Source: Tupaia tana (Eukaryota > Chordata > Mammalia > Scandentia > Tupaiidae). Taken from it: a stretch of 64,000 bases of DNA. A program made the translations under genes and the position numbers. Location of the stretch: assembly GCA_026018925.1 (NCBI GenBank), contig JAKSZU010000026.1:20192759-20256758 (forward strand), read 5' to 3'. Every line of letters starts with the position of its first letter. The first letter of the stretch is position 1. Positions 24,101-36,600 of this stretch are shown here, in pieces. The notes under the pieces were generated by a model. The model was given only the letters and a program-made list of their open reading frames with translations, ran no database searches and was not told the origin of the DNA.

Positions 24101-27100
24101 CCGAAACGGGTGGGAGTCTCGTGGCGGGGTGCTGTCCTCAGGCCCCAGTGTGACCTGGGGTCCACTGGCTAGGAAGACAGGCCTGAGGCGTTAGAGGGGC
24201 CGGTCTGGGAGGGGGCAACCACTTGAGCCTGGCCTGGAGACTCCGTCTTGGCCTGAATCCTGCAGCCTGGATTACTGCGAAGGCCCCGGCAGTGTGCACA
24301 AGCTCCCGCCTTGTTCACACCATCCTGCACCAAACGCGGCTGCCCTACACCCGCCTGCCCCCGACCCGTGAACAGACCCATACCTCCGCTGCTCGGGGCT
24401 GTGTGTGCCCGTCGGCCCGGCTCTCAGGCACCACAGACGCCGGCTGTGGGCTCTGCCCGCCTGTATCCATTCCTGCACGCTCTGGGCCGAGCTGCCGCGG
24501 TCGGCCTCTGGAGGACCCCATCCCCTCTCTCAGCCCGTGTGGCTGGGGTCAGCACCACCAGGGGGAACCCTGTGGAAGGGCCCGTATGATATTCCAGACC
24601 TGGTAGCGATGGCTGGTTCAGGAGTGGGCCAATGGGAGGATTCCCTGAGACTTTTCCTGGGCGTCTTGGTTAAGAGGTCATTTCTTTCCACGGGGGCATC
24701 ACTCACGCTGACTCGTGGGTAAGGAACAGCCGGCTGGGAAATCTCACGTCACCCCATCAGGGCTAACTGCCCACTCCCTGCACTCCTGGCAGACTCGGGT
24801 GCACATCTGAGGAGCCACGTGTGCCCAGCTCACGCCCTGGGCCTCCCTGTATCCTAGCGGCAGCCGTGTGGGCAGCTCCGTCCAGGACAGGCCGTCACCT
24901 CGAGCACACTCTGTATCCTTCATATGTTCCCTGTGATCTGCAGGAAATATGGGGGAGCTCTCACCCCTGGGGGCACCCCTAGCCGACTGGGGGCAGGAGC
25001 CTGTGGATACATGCCCCAGGCTTCGGGCCTTCAGACGGTCAGCTCTGGCAGTGTTCTGTGTGCTTCTCCAGGACCCAGTGGGCTGAGCTCCCCCTGCCCG
25101 AGGCGGTGGCCTCAGTGACAGACCCGCCAGCCCACTTTCCCTCCTCCGCTTCTCACTCCCCAAAGCTGGGATCGTCTCCCAAATAACCCTCTTGCCTAAA
25201 GTCCTTTTCTCAAGCTCTGCTTCCAGGGAACCCCCGTTACGACAACCTCTTATCACTAAGACAGTCCCATCGGCCTTGGGGATGACTGCTGGTGCCAGGT
25301 CTGTCCCTGCCTTGGGCTGTAAGGTCCTTGAGCCCCACAGTGTCCCCGCCTTGGGCTGTAAGGTCCTTGAGTCCCACAGTGTCTCTGCCTTGGGCCGTAA
25401 GGTCCTTGAGCCCCACAGTGTCCCTGCCTTGGGCTGTAAGGTCCTTGAGCCCCACAGTGTCCCCGCCTTGGGCTGTAAGGTCCTTGAGCCCCGTGGTGTC
25501 CCCGCCTTGGGCTGTAAGGTCCTTGGGCCCTGCGGAGAATGGGGGAGAAGGCGTTGCGGTGTGCACCCTCCAGGGGTGATTTCTGGCTTTCTGTCTCTCT
25601 GTCTCTGGCGAATTGAGATGTCATTCACGTGCCATAAAAATCCACGGTTTCGAGGACGGAGTTGAGGGCACGCGTAGTCAGGCAGTCCTCCCCCGATCTA
25701 GTTCCAGAACGTTTCCGCCTCTCCATGGGCAGTCACGCCCATTCTCCCGTCTCTCCAGTCCCTCCCACTGCCAATCTGCTTGGTTTCGGAGGGTCTGCCT
25801 ATGCTGGACACTTCGCGGAAGTGGAGGCATTGGCTGCACGGCCTCCTGCAGTTGGTATTCTGTGTTCTTTCCCTTTCTTTTAAATTTACTATAGAGCACA
25901 TGCACTCGCCAGAGACGGAGAGAGAGAGGGAGGGCCAGTGAGAAAGCACCCCCACAATCTCTTCTTCAGTCTCTCCTCGGGATTTTGGGTACGCACCCAC
26001 ACGCGCTGTGTGTTTTTCAAGCTCCTAGGGCCCGGACTCGAACTGTGCCGTCTGCCATGTGGATCCGGCCGCCCTAGCCACCACACCACTGGCTGGCCCT
26101 GGCGTGATGTTTTCCGGGCTCACTCACGTTACACGTCATGCTTCCCCCTCTTTATGGCTGACTGCCATTCCGCCCCGGACACCACGCATGCTCACCCGTT
26201 CACTGGGAGATGGCTGCGGGGCCCTCCTCCCTGCCCGCCTGTGAGGTGTTCGTGCACATTCGTGTCATGTCTTTTGCACGCTTGCTTCTAGTTCTCTGAG
26301 TGTGTGGCGGGGCGTGGGCCTGCTGGGTCCTATGGTCTCCCACAACTGCTGACTGTGTGTCTCCCATAACCGCGAAGCACCGGAGAGAAGCCGGCTCTGT
26401 ATTCTGCTCACCTGTGGCCCTCACCTGCCATCCGTTAACAGTTACTTAACAACGAACGCGTACGTGAACGGCAGGTGCCCAGGAGCCCGCACTGAGCGGA
26501 ACACCCTGACTGCTAGGAGCCCAGGGGCCCAGGCCCACTCTGCCTTCACCCAGCTGTGTCCTCAGGAAAACCGCGCATTCTCGCTGGACCGCCCAGTTTC
26601 TTAAATACAATGGGGTAAACAGGCAGCTCTGTGTCCGGGAGCCGGCCCACAGCCGACCTCTTCCCGCCCCGTCCTGGCACCGGCTCCCCGCTCACCTCGG
26701 GCTCTCCTTCCCCGTTCTGGCTGAGCTCGCCCTGCAGCCTCTCCCGCAGCTTCCCGAGCTCTGCCCGCAGGCTGCCCATCTCCTGCTCCTTGGTCTGCAG
26801 ATCCGCCTCCAGCTCCACCTTCTGTTCAATCAGGGCCTTCCCCTGGGCCTCCACCACCGTGACCCGGTGCCGGAGGTCGTGGTTGATCTTCATCAGCCGG
26901 GTCTGCTGCTGCTGCAACTGCGGAGGGAGGGAGCCATCGTGCAGGGTGGTCACGTGTGGAAGGTCGGGCCGTGCACTGCACGAGAGCAGCCATCCGCAGG
27001 GGTGCCGTGCACACCGCACCAGCTTCGTTTGTTTGAATTTTGTTCACATTCTTATTCCTCTATTGACACCGGGGACGGGCAATTTGTATATTTACTATGA

Positions 27101-30100
27101 TAATTTTATGGCAGATGGAAAGTAAGTGTCAGGTCAGAATTAATATATTATGACAATCTCCCAACAGATGGCAGTTACGTGCCTTGAGATGGGGCATCTT
27201 CATCTAAATCAAGCAGGTACCATATGGGCTCTAGGAGCCGCTCGGGCCGTGCTAAGTCTGCTCTCCGGGGTCATGAAGGGGCTGGGCTGGAGAAAGCTTC
27301 AGGGTCACAGCAAAGGCTGACGGGGCCTTGGGACGTCCCCAGGGGATGCGGGAGCCAGGTCACTCTGCAGGGCCAGGCACCTTCCTGCTCAGGCTCTCGC
27401 TGAGTGTACACTCATGGCTGCTGCTTGGAAGCCACAGGCAGGATCCCCACCCCGCAGAGCTCACAGAACGAGACGGAGGAAGGAAGGGGCCCCTCCTGAG
27501 TGGAAAGCCCAGGCCCTGCCGGCATGGCTGGCCGGGAGGTGGACGCGGGGCGGGGACTCGTCACTCACAGCCTCGACGTCCTCGCTCTTCAGGCCGAGCT
27601 CCCTGTCCTTGGCGCGGATCTCATCCCGCTGCTTGTCCACCACCTCCTTCAGCTTCTTCATCACCTGCCGCTCCCGCTCCGACATGCCTGGGTGGGTGAG
27701 AGGGCCCAGCAGGTGACGCCCCCTCGGCCTAAATCACCCCACGGCCCCGGGCCTTGTCGGCCTCATCCTCCTCTCTGTTCTGTGATCCCTCCAAGGTCAT
27801 GCGCACCTCAAGGTCTGCCCTTGCTGTTCCCTCTGCCCAGAATACCTGACCTCTCCATGGCTGACGCCCCTCAGCTCAAATGTCACCCCATTAAGATATG
27901 GGCAAAGGCTCTGAAGAAGCATTTCTACAGAGAAGATATACGTGTGTGTGTGGCCAATAAGCAAATGAAAGGAAGCTTGGCCTCCTCAACCATCAGGAAA
28001 ACAGAAACCCAAACACAAACCACCCTGAGATAGCATCTGCCAGGACGGTGTGAATAGAAAGACGGGCCTGGGACCAGCAGTTGGCATAATGGCTATGTCG
28101 CTGGACTTCCACGTAGTCGACCACAGTTCAAGTCCCAGACCCAGTGACTTAAACTCACTCCAGGTTAGTGTGCGTGCGTGCCCAAGATCCCGAGAGGAGA
28201 ATGGAGGAGAAGGGATTGTGACGTGGCCATCCCCCTGGGGGATGATTTCTCGCTTTCTGTCTCTCTGTCTTTCTGGCAAGCGCACGCGCCCTATAACAAA
28301 AAACTCTAAAAAAAAATATTTAAAATAGGGTATGGGGCTAGCAGATGGCATAATGGTTACATCACTGGATTTCCACATAGTCGATTGTGGGTTAGGTCCT
28401 GGACCCAGAGGCTTAAAACTCACACCAGACGTGTGTGCATGCATGTCCCAAAACCCAAGGAGAACGGCGGAGAAGGGACTGTGGCATAGCCATCTCCCCG
28501 GGGGTGATTTCTCACTTCCCATCTCTCTGACTCTTCAGAGAGTGCACACGCCATATAGCAAATATCTCTCTAAAAAATAATAATAATAAAATAAGGGCTG
28601 GTAGGTGGTGTGGTGCTTAAGAAGCTGGACCCATACATGGCTGACCATGGTTTAAGCCCTGGACCTGATGGCTTGCTTTCTCACTTTCTCTCTCTGTCTC
28701 TGGTTAAATTAAAAAATAATAATAAATAAAATTAAATAAATAATTCTTTTATTCTTTTCTTTTTTGCTATAGGGCGCATGCGCTCACCAGAAAGAGAGAG
28801 AGAGATAGAAAGCGAGAAATCACCCCCCAGGGGGGATGGCCACACCACAATCCCTTCTCCTCCATTCTCCTCTGGGGATCTTAGACATGCACGCACACAT
28901 GCCTGGCGTGAGTTTAAGTCAATGGGTCCAGGACTTGAACTGCAGTTGACTACATGGAAGTCTAGCTACATAGCCATTATGCCAACTGCTGATCCCAAAT
29001 AAATAATTCAGTAATGGGGAACCAGCAGTTAGCGTAATGGCTATGTTGCTGGACTCCCACGTAGTCGACCTCGGTTCGCGTCCCGGACCTGGTGGCTTAA
29101 AACTCACGCCGGGTGCGTGTGCGTGCGTGCCCAAGATCCCGAGAGGAGAATGGAGGAGAAGGGATTGCGGCGTGGCCTTCCCCCCCAGGGGGTGATTTCT
29201 CGCTTTCTGTCTCTATGTCTCTCTCCGTCTGTCTGGCGAGCGCACGCACCCTATAGCAAAAAAAAAAATCTCTTAAAAAAATAATAATAATTCAGTAATG
29301 ATAATAATAATAATAAAATAGAGTCTGTGTGGGGCCAGCACTTGGCATGGTAGTTGGAGTGCTGGCCTCCCACATGGCTGACTGCAGTTCGAGCCATGGG
29401 CCTGGCAGCTTGCTTTCTCACTTTCTCTCTCTGGCAAGTGCGTATATTCTGTAACAAAATTTAAAATAATAGTAATAATGATAAATTAAATGAAGTAAAC
29501 ATTCTTTAAAGAAAACAAAAGGCTGGCAGGTGGTGTGGTGTGGTGTTAAGGCGCTGGACTCCCACACGGCTAGCTGCCATTTGAGTACCAAACCTGGCGG
29601 CTTGCTTTCTCACGCTCCCTCTTTCTCTCTCTGGTCAAATTGAATAACAACAACAAATAAAATGAAATAAATGTTAAAAAAAAAAAAGAAGAAGAATGTA
29701 CTTTATTTTAAAAAAAGAAAAAGAGAAAGAAAAAAATAGGGTATGTAACAATCCACACAGCACAACCCGTTTAACACCAGCGTGTGTGTGCACACGTTAC
29801 ACAGAGGCAGCACCCTCCAGGGGGCCTGACCATGCCACGGTCCTTTTCCCTCCGATTTGCCATGCCTTCAGGATCCGAGGCATGCATGTGTGCATAGCAC
29901 GTTTTTCAAGCTGCCAAGGCTGGGACTCAAAACCTGGTCAGTCATATGGGACCTGGCTTCTTCTACGCAGTGTTTAGCCACTGTGTACAGGGCTACCCCT
30001 CGCATGATCCCTTTTATCTTAAAACAAAATACAGAGCCAGCCTATATTTTGCATGCGTGCATGCCCAAAATCCAAAGAGGATGGAGAAATGAAGACGGGA

Positions 30101-33100
30101 TTGGAACGTGGCCAGATCCTACTGGGGTACTTTCTCCTCCTTCTCTGTCTCTGTATCTCTCTGCTGAGTGCGCATGCCCTCTGGCAATGTTTTAATTGTG
30201 TGTGTATATATATATATATGTGTGTGTGTGTATAACATATAAACATATAAACAAATCACGCTAGATTTCAAAGACCTAATATTAAACAAAAGAATATGAA
30301 ATACTCCATTGATCATTTTAATATCGATTCCATCATTTACATCTAGTGGAGTAAGTGAAAAATATTGGGCCAGCCTGTGACCCTGTGGCTGGGCCGCTGG
30401 ATTTCACATGACTGGCTGTGTCGTTCAAGTCCTGGAGCTGGTGGCTCGAGAAACACTCTGGATGTGCGTTCATGTGCAAAACTCCGCAGGGAGGAGGTGG
30501 GGAAGGGACCACTGCGTGGCCACTCCCACAGGGGTGCGTGCTCTCTCTCTTTTTTAAAATAATTATTTTATTGAATTTTATTTAATTTAATTAATTAATT
30601 AATTTAAATTTGACCAGTAAGGGACAGAGTGAGTGAGAGAGAAGGAGAGAGAGAAAGAAAGTCAGAAAGTAAGCCACCAGGTCCAGGACTCGAACTGCTG
30701 TTGGTCATGTGGGAGTCCAGTGCCCTTAACTATTACACCACCTGCCGGCCCCAAGGAGTGCTTTCTCTTTGTCCCTAAAGAGCACATGTGCCCTTAACCC
30801 ATATTTCTGTATTTCTGTAAGCATAGTTACGTTGGGGTTTTAAAAAGTTTTAAAGTTTTAAAAAGAAAAAAAAAAAAAAAAAAAGAGTACATGTGCCCTC
30901 TGGCAAAATTGAAAAGAGAAAAAAATTACTGAAATTACTTTAGTCTGTTTCTTCTTACTTTTTTCTTGAGAAAGATTTTTGCTACAGGGTGCGTGCACTC
31001 ACTGGACAGACAGAGAGAGACAGAGATACAGAAAGCAAGAAATCGCCCCCAGGGGAACAGCCACACACCATTCCCTTCTCCACTCTTCTCTTGGGATCTT
31101 GGGCATGTACACACGTGCCCGGCATGGACTTCAAGCTGCTGGGTCCAGGACTCGAAGTGCGGCTGACTATGCAGGAATCCAGCAATGTAACTATTACAGC
31201 ATCTGCTGGTGCCCCTCTACTTTTTCTGATGTGCTAACTAAAAACGTAAAATTTCATCTATTTCTCTTGCACAGTGCTATTCTGTGCGGCCCTTCAGAAA
31301 ATGACTACGGGGTCAATTTATTATTTTTTAAAAGCATTCTTTATTTAACTTTATTTATTATTATTATTATTATTTAATTAGACCAGAGATATACAGAAAG
31401 AGAAAAAGGGAAATTAAGAAAGCAATCCTCCAGGTCCAGGATTCGAACCACGGTGGACCATGTGGGAGTCCAGCACCCCAATTACCATGCCACGTGCCAG
31501 CCCCAGCTATGGGGTTGATTTCTTTCTCTCCTAGTGATTCAGTTGGTCTTCCAGAGCTGGAGGGCTCCCCCCACGCCCTCGAGTGTCTCTCCATTCTTCA
31601 TCTCCCCTCGGTCCGAGGCTCAAATGCCTGCAATTCCTCTCTGCAGGTGCTAACAAGGTTCTACTTGCCCTCCTGTTGCACAGAAGAATTCTGAAAACAG
31701 GGACAGACAAGTGCTTTTTACTCTGCAGATTTCCAGGGGAGACCGAAGCCTGCCATGGCAGCTCGGAGCACGCTGCCTGGTGTAACAGCTACAAAAGTTG
31801 CATTACTCCATGGGGGCCGGCTCTTCCAAGCACCCCATCTCACGTCTATGCCCAGGACTCAGGCAACTGCACTCCCACCTCTAGGCCCTACCCAGCACCT
31901 GCTCAAAGTGGTGCCCAGTACCCAGTCCCAGCTTCACAAGCTCCACCTTCTCTCAGGCCCCGTCTGCCCAATGTCTGTTCCTCCAGCAAAGGGGACAGCT
32001 CTGTCCTTGCTGTGTTGCCATAGTTCCCATGCACAATAAAAATAACCGTGCGAGGCATGCCTGGCATCTGCCCGCCTCTCCACGCGGGTGGGGGCTCTGC
32101 CGCGTGAGAACCCAGCAGCCGCCTGAGCTAACCCTCGGGAGCCGGACCCACACCAGACGCCGTTTCAGCGAGTCTCTAACTGCACGCATGTGGGCAGCTT
32201 CATGCCGACCCAGCAGGGATCTAGAAAGCCACGGAGGCAGAGCGAAGCTCCCACGTGGAGACGCCGCCTGCACAGATGACAGCTGTGTAGAGGGATCAGC
32301 TCACAGCGTCGGGGCTACGGCTGGGGGCCCCGAGGCCTCTGGGGCTTCACCGAGGCAGGCAGTGAGCTCCCACATCAGCCCCAGAGGTCTCTGTGTGTCC
32401 CACAGAAATGCCACAGGCAAAAAGATGCCTACAGGGACCAGCAGTTAGCATAATGGTTACATCGCTGGACTCTCACATAGTCGACCGTGGTTTGAGTCCT
32501 GGACCTAGAGGCTTAAAAACCTCATGCCGGGTGTATGTGTGCATGTGCCCAAAATCCTGAGGGGAGAATGGCGGAGAAGGGACTGTGTTGTGGCCATCCT
32601 CCCCAGGGGTTGATTTCTCACTTTCTATCTCTCTGTCTCTCCAGCAAGCACATGTGCCCTACAGCAAAAATCTCCCTTAACATCTCAAAAAGATGGCTAC
32701 AGTTTCCTCAGTATGTTCAATGGTTTGATGTAGTTCTCACATGGCCCAGCAATTCCACTCCTAGGTATCCACTCCAAAGAACTGAAAACACATGTTCACA
32801 TAAAAGCTTATACACACATTCACAGCATAGTATTCACAACAGCCAAATGGTGGGAATAACCCAAATATCCATCAACAGGGGACCAGCAGGTGTTGTGGTA
32901 GTTAAGGTGCTGGACACTGCCACATGGCCAACTGCGGTTCAAATCCTGGACCTGCTGGTTTGCTTTCTCACTTTCCTTCTCTTTCTCTCTCTCTCTGTGT
33001 ATGTGTCTCTCTATGGTCAAATTAAAATAAATAAATGAATAAGTAAAATAAAATAATTATTTGAAAAATTTATCTATCCATCAACAGATGAGTGGGCAGA

Positions 33101-33593
33101 AAGAATGTGACCTACCTACAGGATGGAATATAGTTTTGTCTTAGAAGAGATAAAGAACTGGAATGAAATGCTGTGGGTGAACCTTGAAAATACTATGCTA
33201 AGTGAAAGAAGCCAGATCCAGGGAACCAGCAGTTAGCGTAATGGCTATGTCGCTGGACTCCCACGTAGTCGACCGCGGTTCGCGTCTCGGACCCGGTGGC
33301 TTACAACTCACGCCGGGCGCGTGTGCGTGCGTGCCCAAGATCCCGAGAGGAGAATGGAGGAGAAGGGATTGCGGCGTGACCATCCCCCCTGGGGGGTGAT
33401 TTCTCGCTTTCTGTCTCTATGTCTCTCTCTGTCTGTCTGGCGAGCGCACGCGCCCTATAGCGAAAAACCTCTCCAAAAAAAAAAAAAAAAAAAAAAAGAA
33501 GCCAGATCCAAAAGGCCACAGGTAAGTGGGTGCTTTTGGCCAGGGGTTGGTGGTGGAGATGGGACTGGGCAGTCATAAATAAAGGGTATGTTT

Positions 33594-33643
<50 letters not shown>

Positions 33644-36600
33644 CAGAGGGCACTTGCACTTGTCAGAGAGAAACAGAGACAGAGAAGGAGAATGAGAAAG
33701 CATACCCCATGGGTAATGGTCATGACACAATCCCTTCTCCATCTCTACTTCCTTTCAGGATTTTGGGCAAGTGTTCACACATGCCCTGCGTGTTCTTCAA
33801 GCTTCTGGGTCTAAGACTCAAACTGCAATGGTGAGCCATGTGGGAACCAGCCACCTCAACCACCACGCCACATGGCTGACCCCCATCTTTGTCTTTTAAG
33901 TTGAATATTTAGTCTATTTACATTTAATGGAATCTCTGCTATAACTGATTTAAATCTCTCATCCTATAATCTACCCCTTTTTGTACTCTCTATATGTCAC
34001 ACTTGCTCTGTTTTTCCCTCTTGTTACCTTCATTTCAGGGGACCACACCAGGCTCTCTACCCTTACCCTTTCTGATGTGGCAAAATGGAGATCTGGCCTA
34101 GCCTATCCCTCCTTGCCCCTTAAGTTCAGAATGCCAGGTGCAGAACAGGCGTGGTGAGTGATAAACAAGACAAAGAGTGACTGAAAGAACTGAAGCCTCT
34201 ATTTGGAATACTTCAGTGGCTCAACCTGTGGGACTAGATAGGATTCTCATCCCCGACCTAGCCTGAACCACACTGTCTCAGGTAGCCCTAGGTCATGGGG
34301 GCCCAAAGAGATAGAAGCTTTTCTTTATGAGACTGATTTCAGCAGATCTGAGTTCTAGTCTGAGTCTAGTGGCTCTGCCACTAACTTGCTGTGCAACCTT
34401 GGGGAAATCACTCTTCCTCTCTCAACCTAAGTATTTCTCATCTGTTCAATAAAGAGTTTAGAAAAGATACTAATAGCTTGTAGTAATAACTAATACATGT
34501 GGAGTGTTTTCAATGTACAGGTATGATTCTCTGCAATCTACATGTATCAACTCACTCAGTCTGCACAACAACCTTATGGGGGAGGTATGGTTATTTTCCT
34601 TATATTTTCATGAGGGACAACATAGGCACACAAAGGTCAAGTGACCTGATCAAAGTCACATAGCAATAAGCTCCAGGGTCAGGCCTCAAACCTGGCAGTC
34701 TAGCTCTAAAGGCAATGCTTTTAATTACTAAAACTTGGGTTTTCATTGCTGATCAATCTCAACCAAGGAAATTTCAGGAAGAACTTCCAGACTTGGATCC
34801 CCCCACCCCCTTTCTTGGTTCCTACAGGCCTTATCAGTACCATACTTTATTCTCAGAGTTCTATCCACACAATCTGATGTTCGGTCCCCCTGCCCCAGGT
34901 CTAACCCCATCCTATCAAACATGTGGCAGAGAACTTGTGTGGGACTCAGGGAGTTTTCTCAGACTAAAGAGAAAGGTCTGGGATTCCTTGGAGCATGCTA
35001 CAAGAGGCAGACTCGGATTTAGACGGACGGAGGCTGCCGGGCGGTACAAAGTAGATACACCCCATGGGGGCCCAGCTCCTATTTCCCCAGCACCAGCAGG
35101 AGATCTGGAGAGAAGGTTCTAGATGACTCTTTCTAGGATGAATAACAGTCTAAGGGCTCCCAGCCATTCGGATCTAGGTGCCACCCGGAGTTGTGCACTG
35201 GTAGATGTGTGCCTGAGAAAGAACCTCCAATCTCTTCCCAACACACTTAGAATAAACTCAGGGCTGGCAGTGGTGTGGTGGCTAAGGCACTGGACTCCCA
35301 CATGGCCAACCACAGTTCAAGTCCCAGACCTGGTGACTTGGTTTCTCACTTTCCCTTTCTTTCACTGTCTCTGGTCAAATTAAAAATAATAATAATAAAA
35401 AATTAATTAAATTAAATAAATACTTCTTTTAAAAAAGAAAGAGAATAAACTCTTAACCTTGAGCCCTAAGGGGCTATATGAACTGACTCTGCTGACCTTA
35501 CTACCTCCAACCATTGCTGGGCCTTTATCATCTCCTGTTACACTGGCTTTCTTGACTTCCCTCAAATGCTCATGCCCCGGGGCCTTTGCACTTGCCCGCC
35601 CCCCCAAGATATCTCTGTGGCTCAAATGTGACCTCCTCGGAGAGGCCTTCCCTAATGGCCGTATCTAAGGAAGCTACCGACCAGGTCACCCTGTATGCCC
35701 CGTGTCAGGCGTTCGATGCCCAGGTCACCATCCGGACTGCTGCCCTCGATCTGCTCACACACATATTCGTCACTGTCTCCTCTGCGCCAGAACACACACT
35801 CCACGAGGACAGGGAGTTTGTCCTGTCTAGTGTATATCAAGTGCCCAGAAGAGCCTGACGGGGCCAGCAGGTGACGTGATGGTTAATGCACTGGATTCCC
35901 ACATGGCCAACCATGGTTCAAGTCCTGGACTGGGCAGTTTGCTTTTTTATTTACTCTCCCCCTCTCTCTCTCTGGGGAGTGTGCATGCCCTGTAGCAAAT
36001 TTTAAAACAATGATAATAATAGGGGGACCAGTAGGTGGCATAGTGGTTAAGGCACTGGACTCCCCATGGTCCACCGTAGTTTAATGGATCTAGCAGCTTG
36101 GAACTCATGCCGGGCACATATGTGTGCGTGTTCAAAATCTCAAGAGGAGAACGGAAGAGAAGGGACTGCGGTGTGACCATCCCCCGGGGGGGGGGGGGTG
36201 ATTGCTCACTTTCTGTTCTGACTCTCCAGTGAGCGCACATGCCCTATAGCAAAAATATCTAAAAAAAATAATAATAATTAATAAAATAAAATAAATAACT
36301 CTTTTTTAAAAATTATTATATTTAATTTTATTTATTTATTTGTAAATTGGACCAAGAGGGACAGAGTGAGAGAGTGTGACGGTAAGGGAGAAAGTTAGCC
36401 ACCAGGTCCGGGACTCGAACTGCAGTCAGCCATGTGGGAGTCCAGTGCCCTTAAAGCCAGGCTACCTGCTGGCCCCAAGTAAATAATTCTTTTTTTTTTT
36501 TTTTTTTTTTGAGAGGTATTTGCTATAGGGCATGAGCGCTCACCAGAAAGACAGAGAGAGACAGAGAGACAGAAAGTGAGAAATCACCCCCTGGGGGGAT

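Noticed and set aside
25302-25533. CRISPR-like direct repeats
   Set aside because: Units are contiguous with no spacers, in a mammalian intron: a minisatellite.
24744-25628. 294-codon minus-strand frame
   Set aside because: Generated by the 39-bp minisatellite and GC-rich flanks; no known protein.
34715-35122. 135-codon plus-strand frame
   Set aside because: Antisense within RILPL1 intron 2; no recognised domain, splice context or codon bias supporting a gene.
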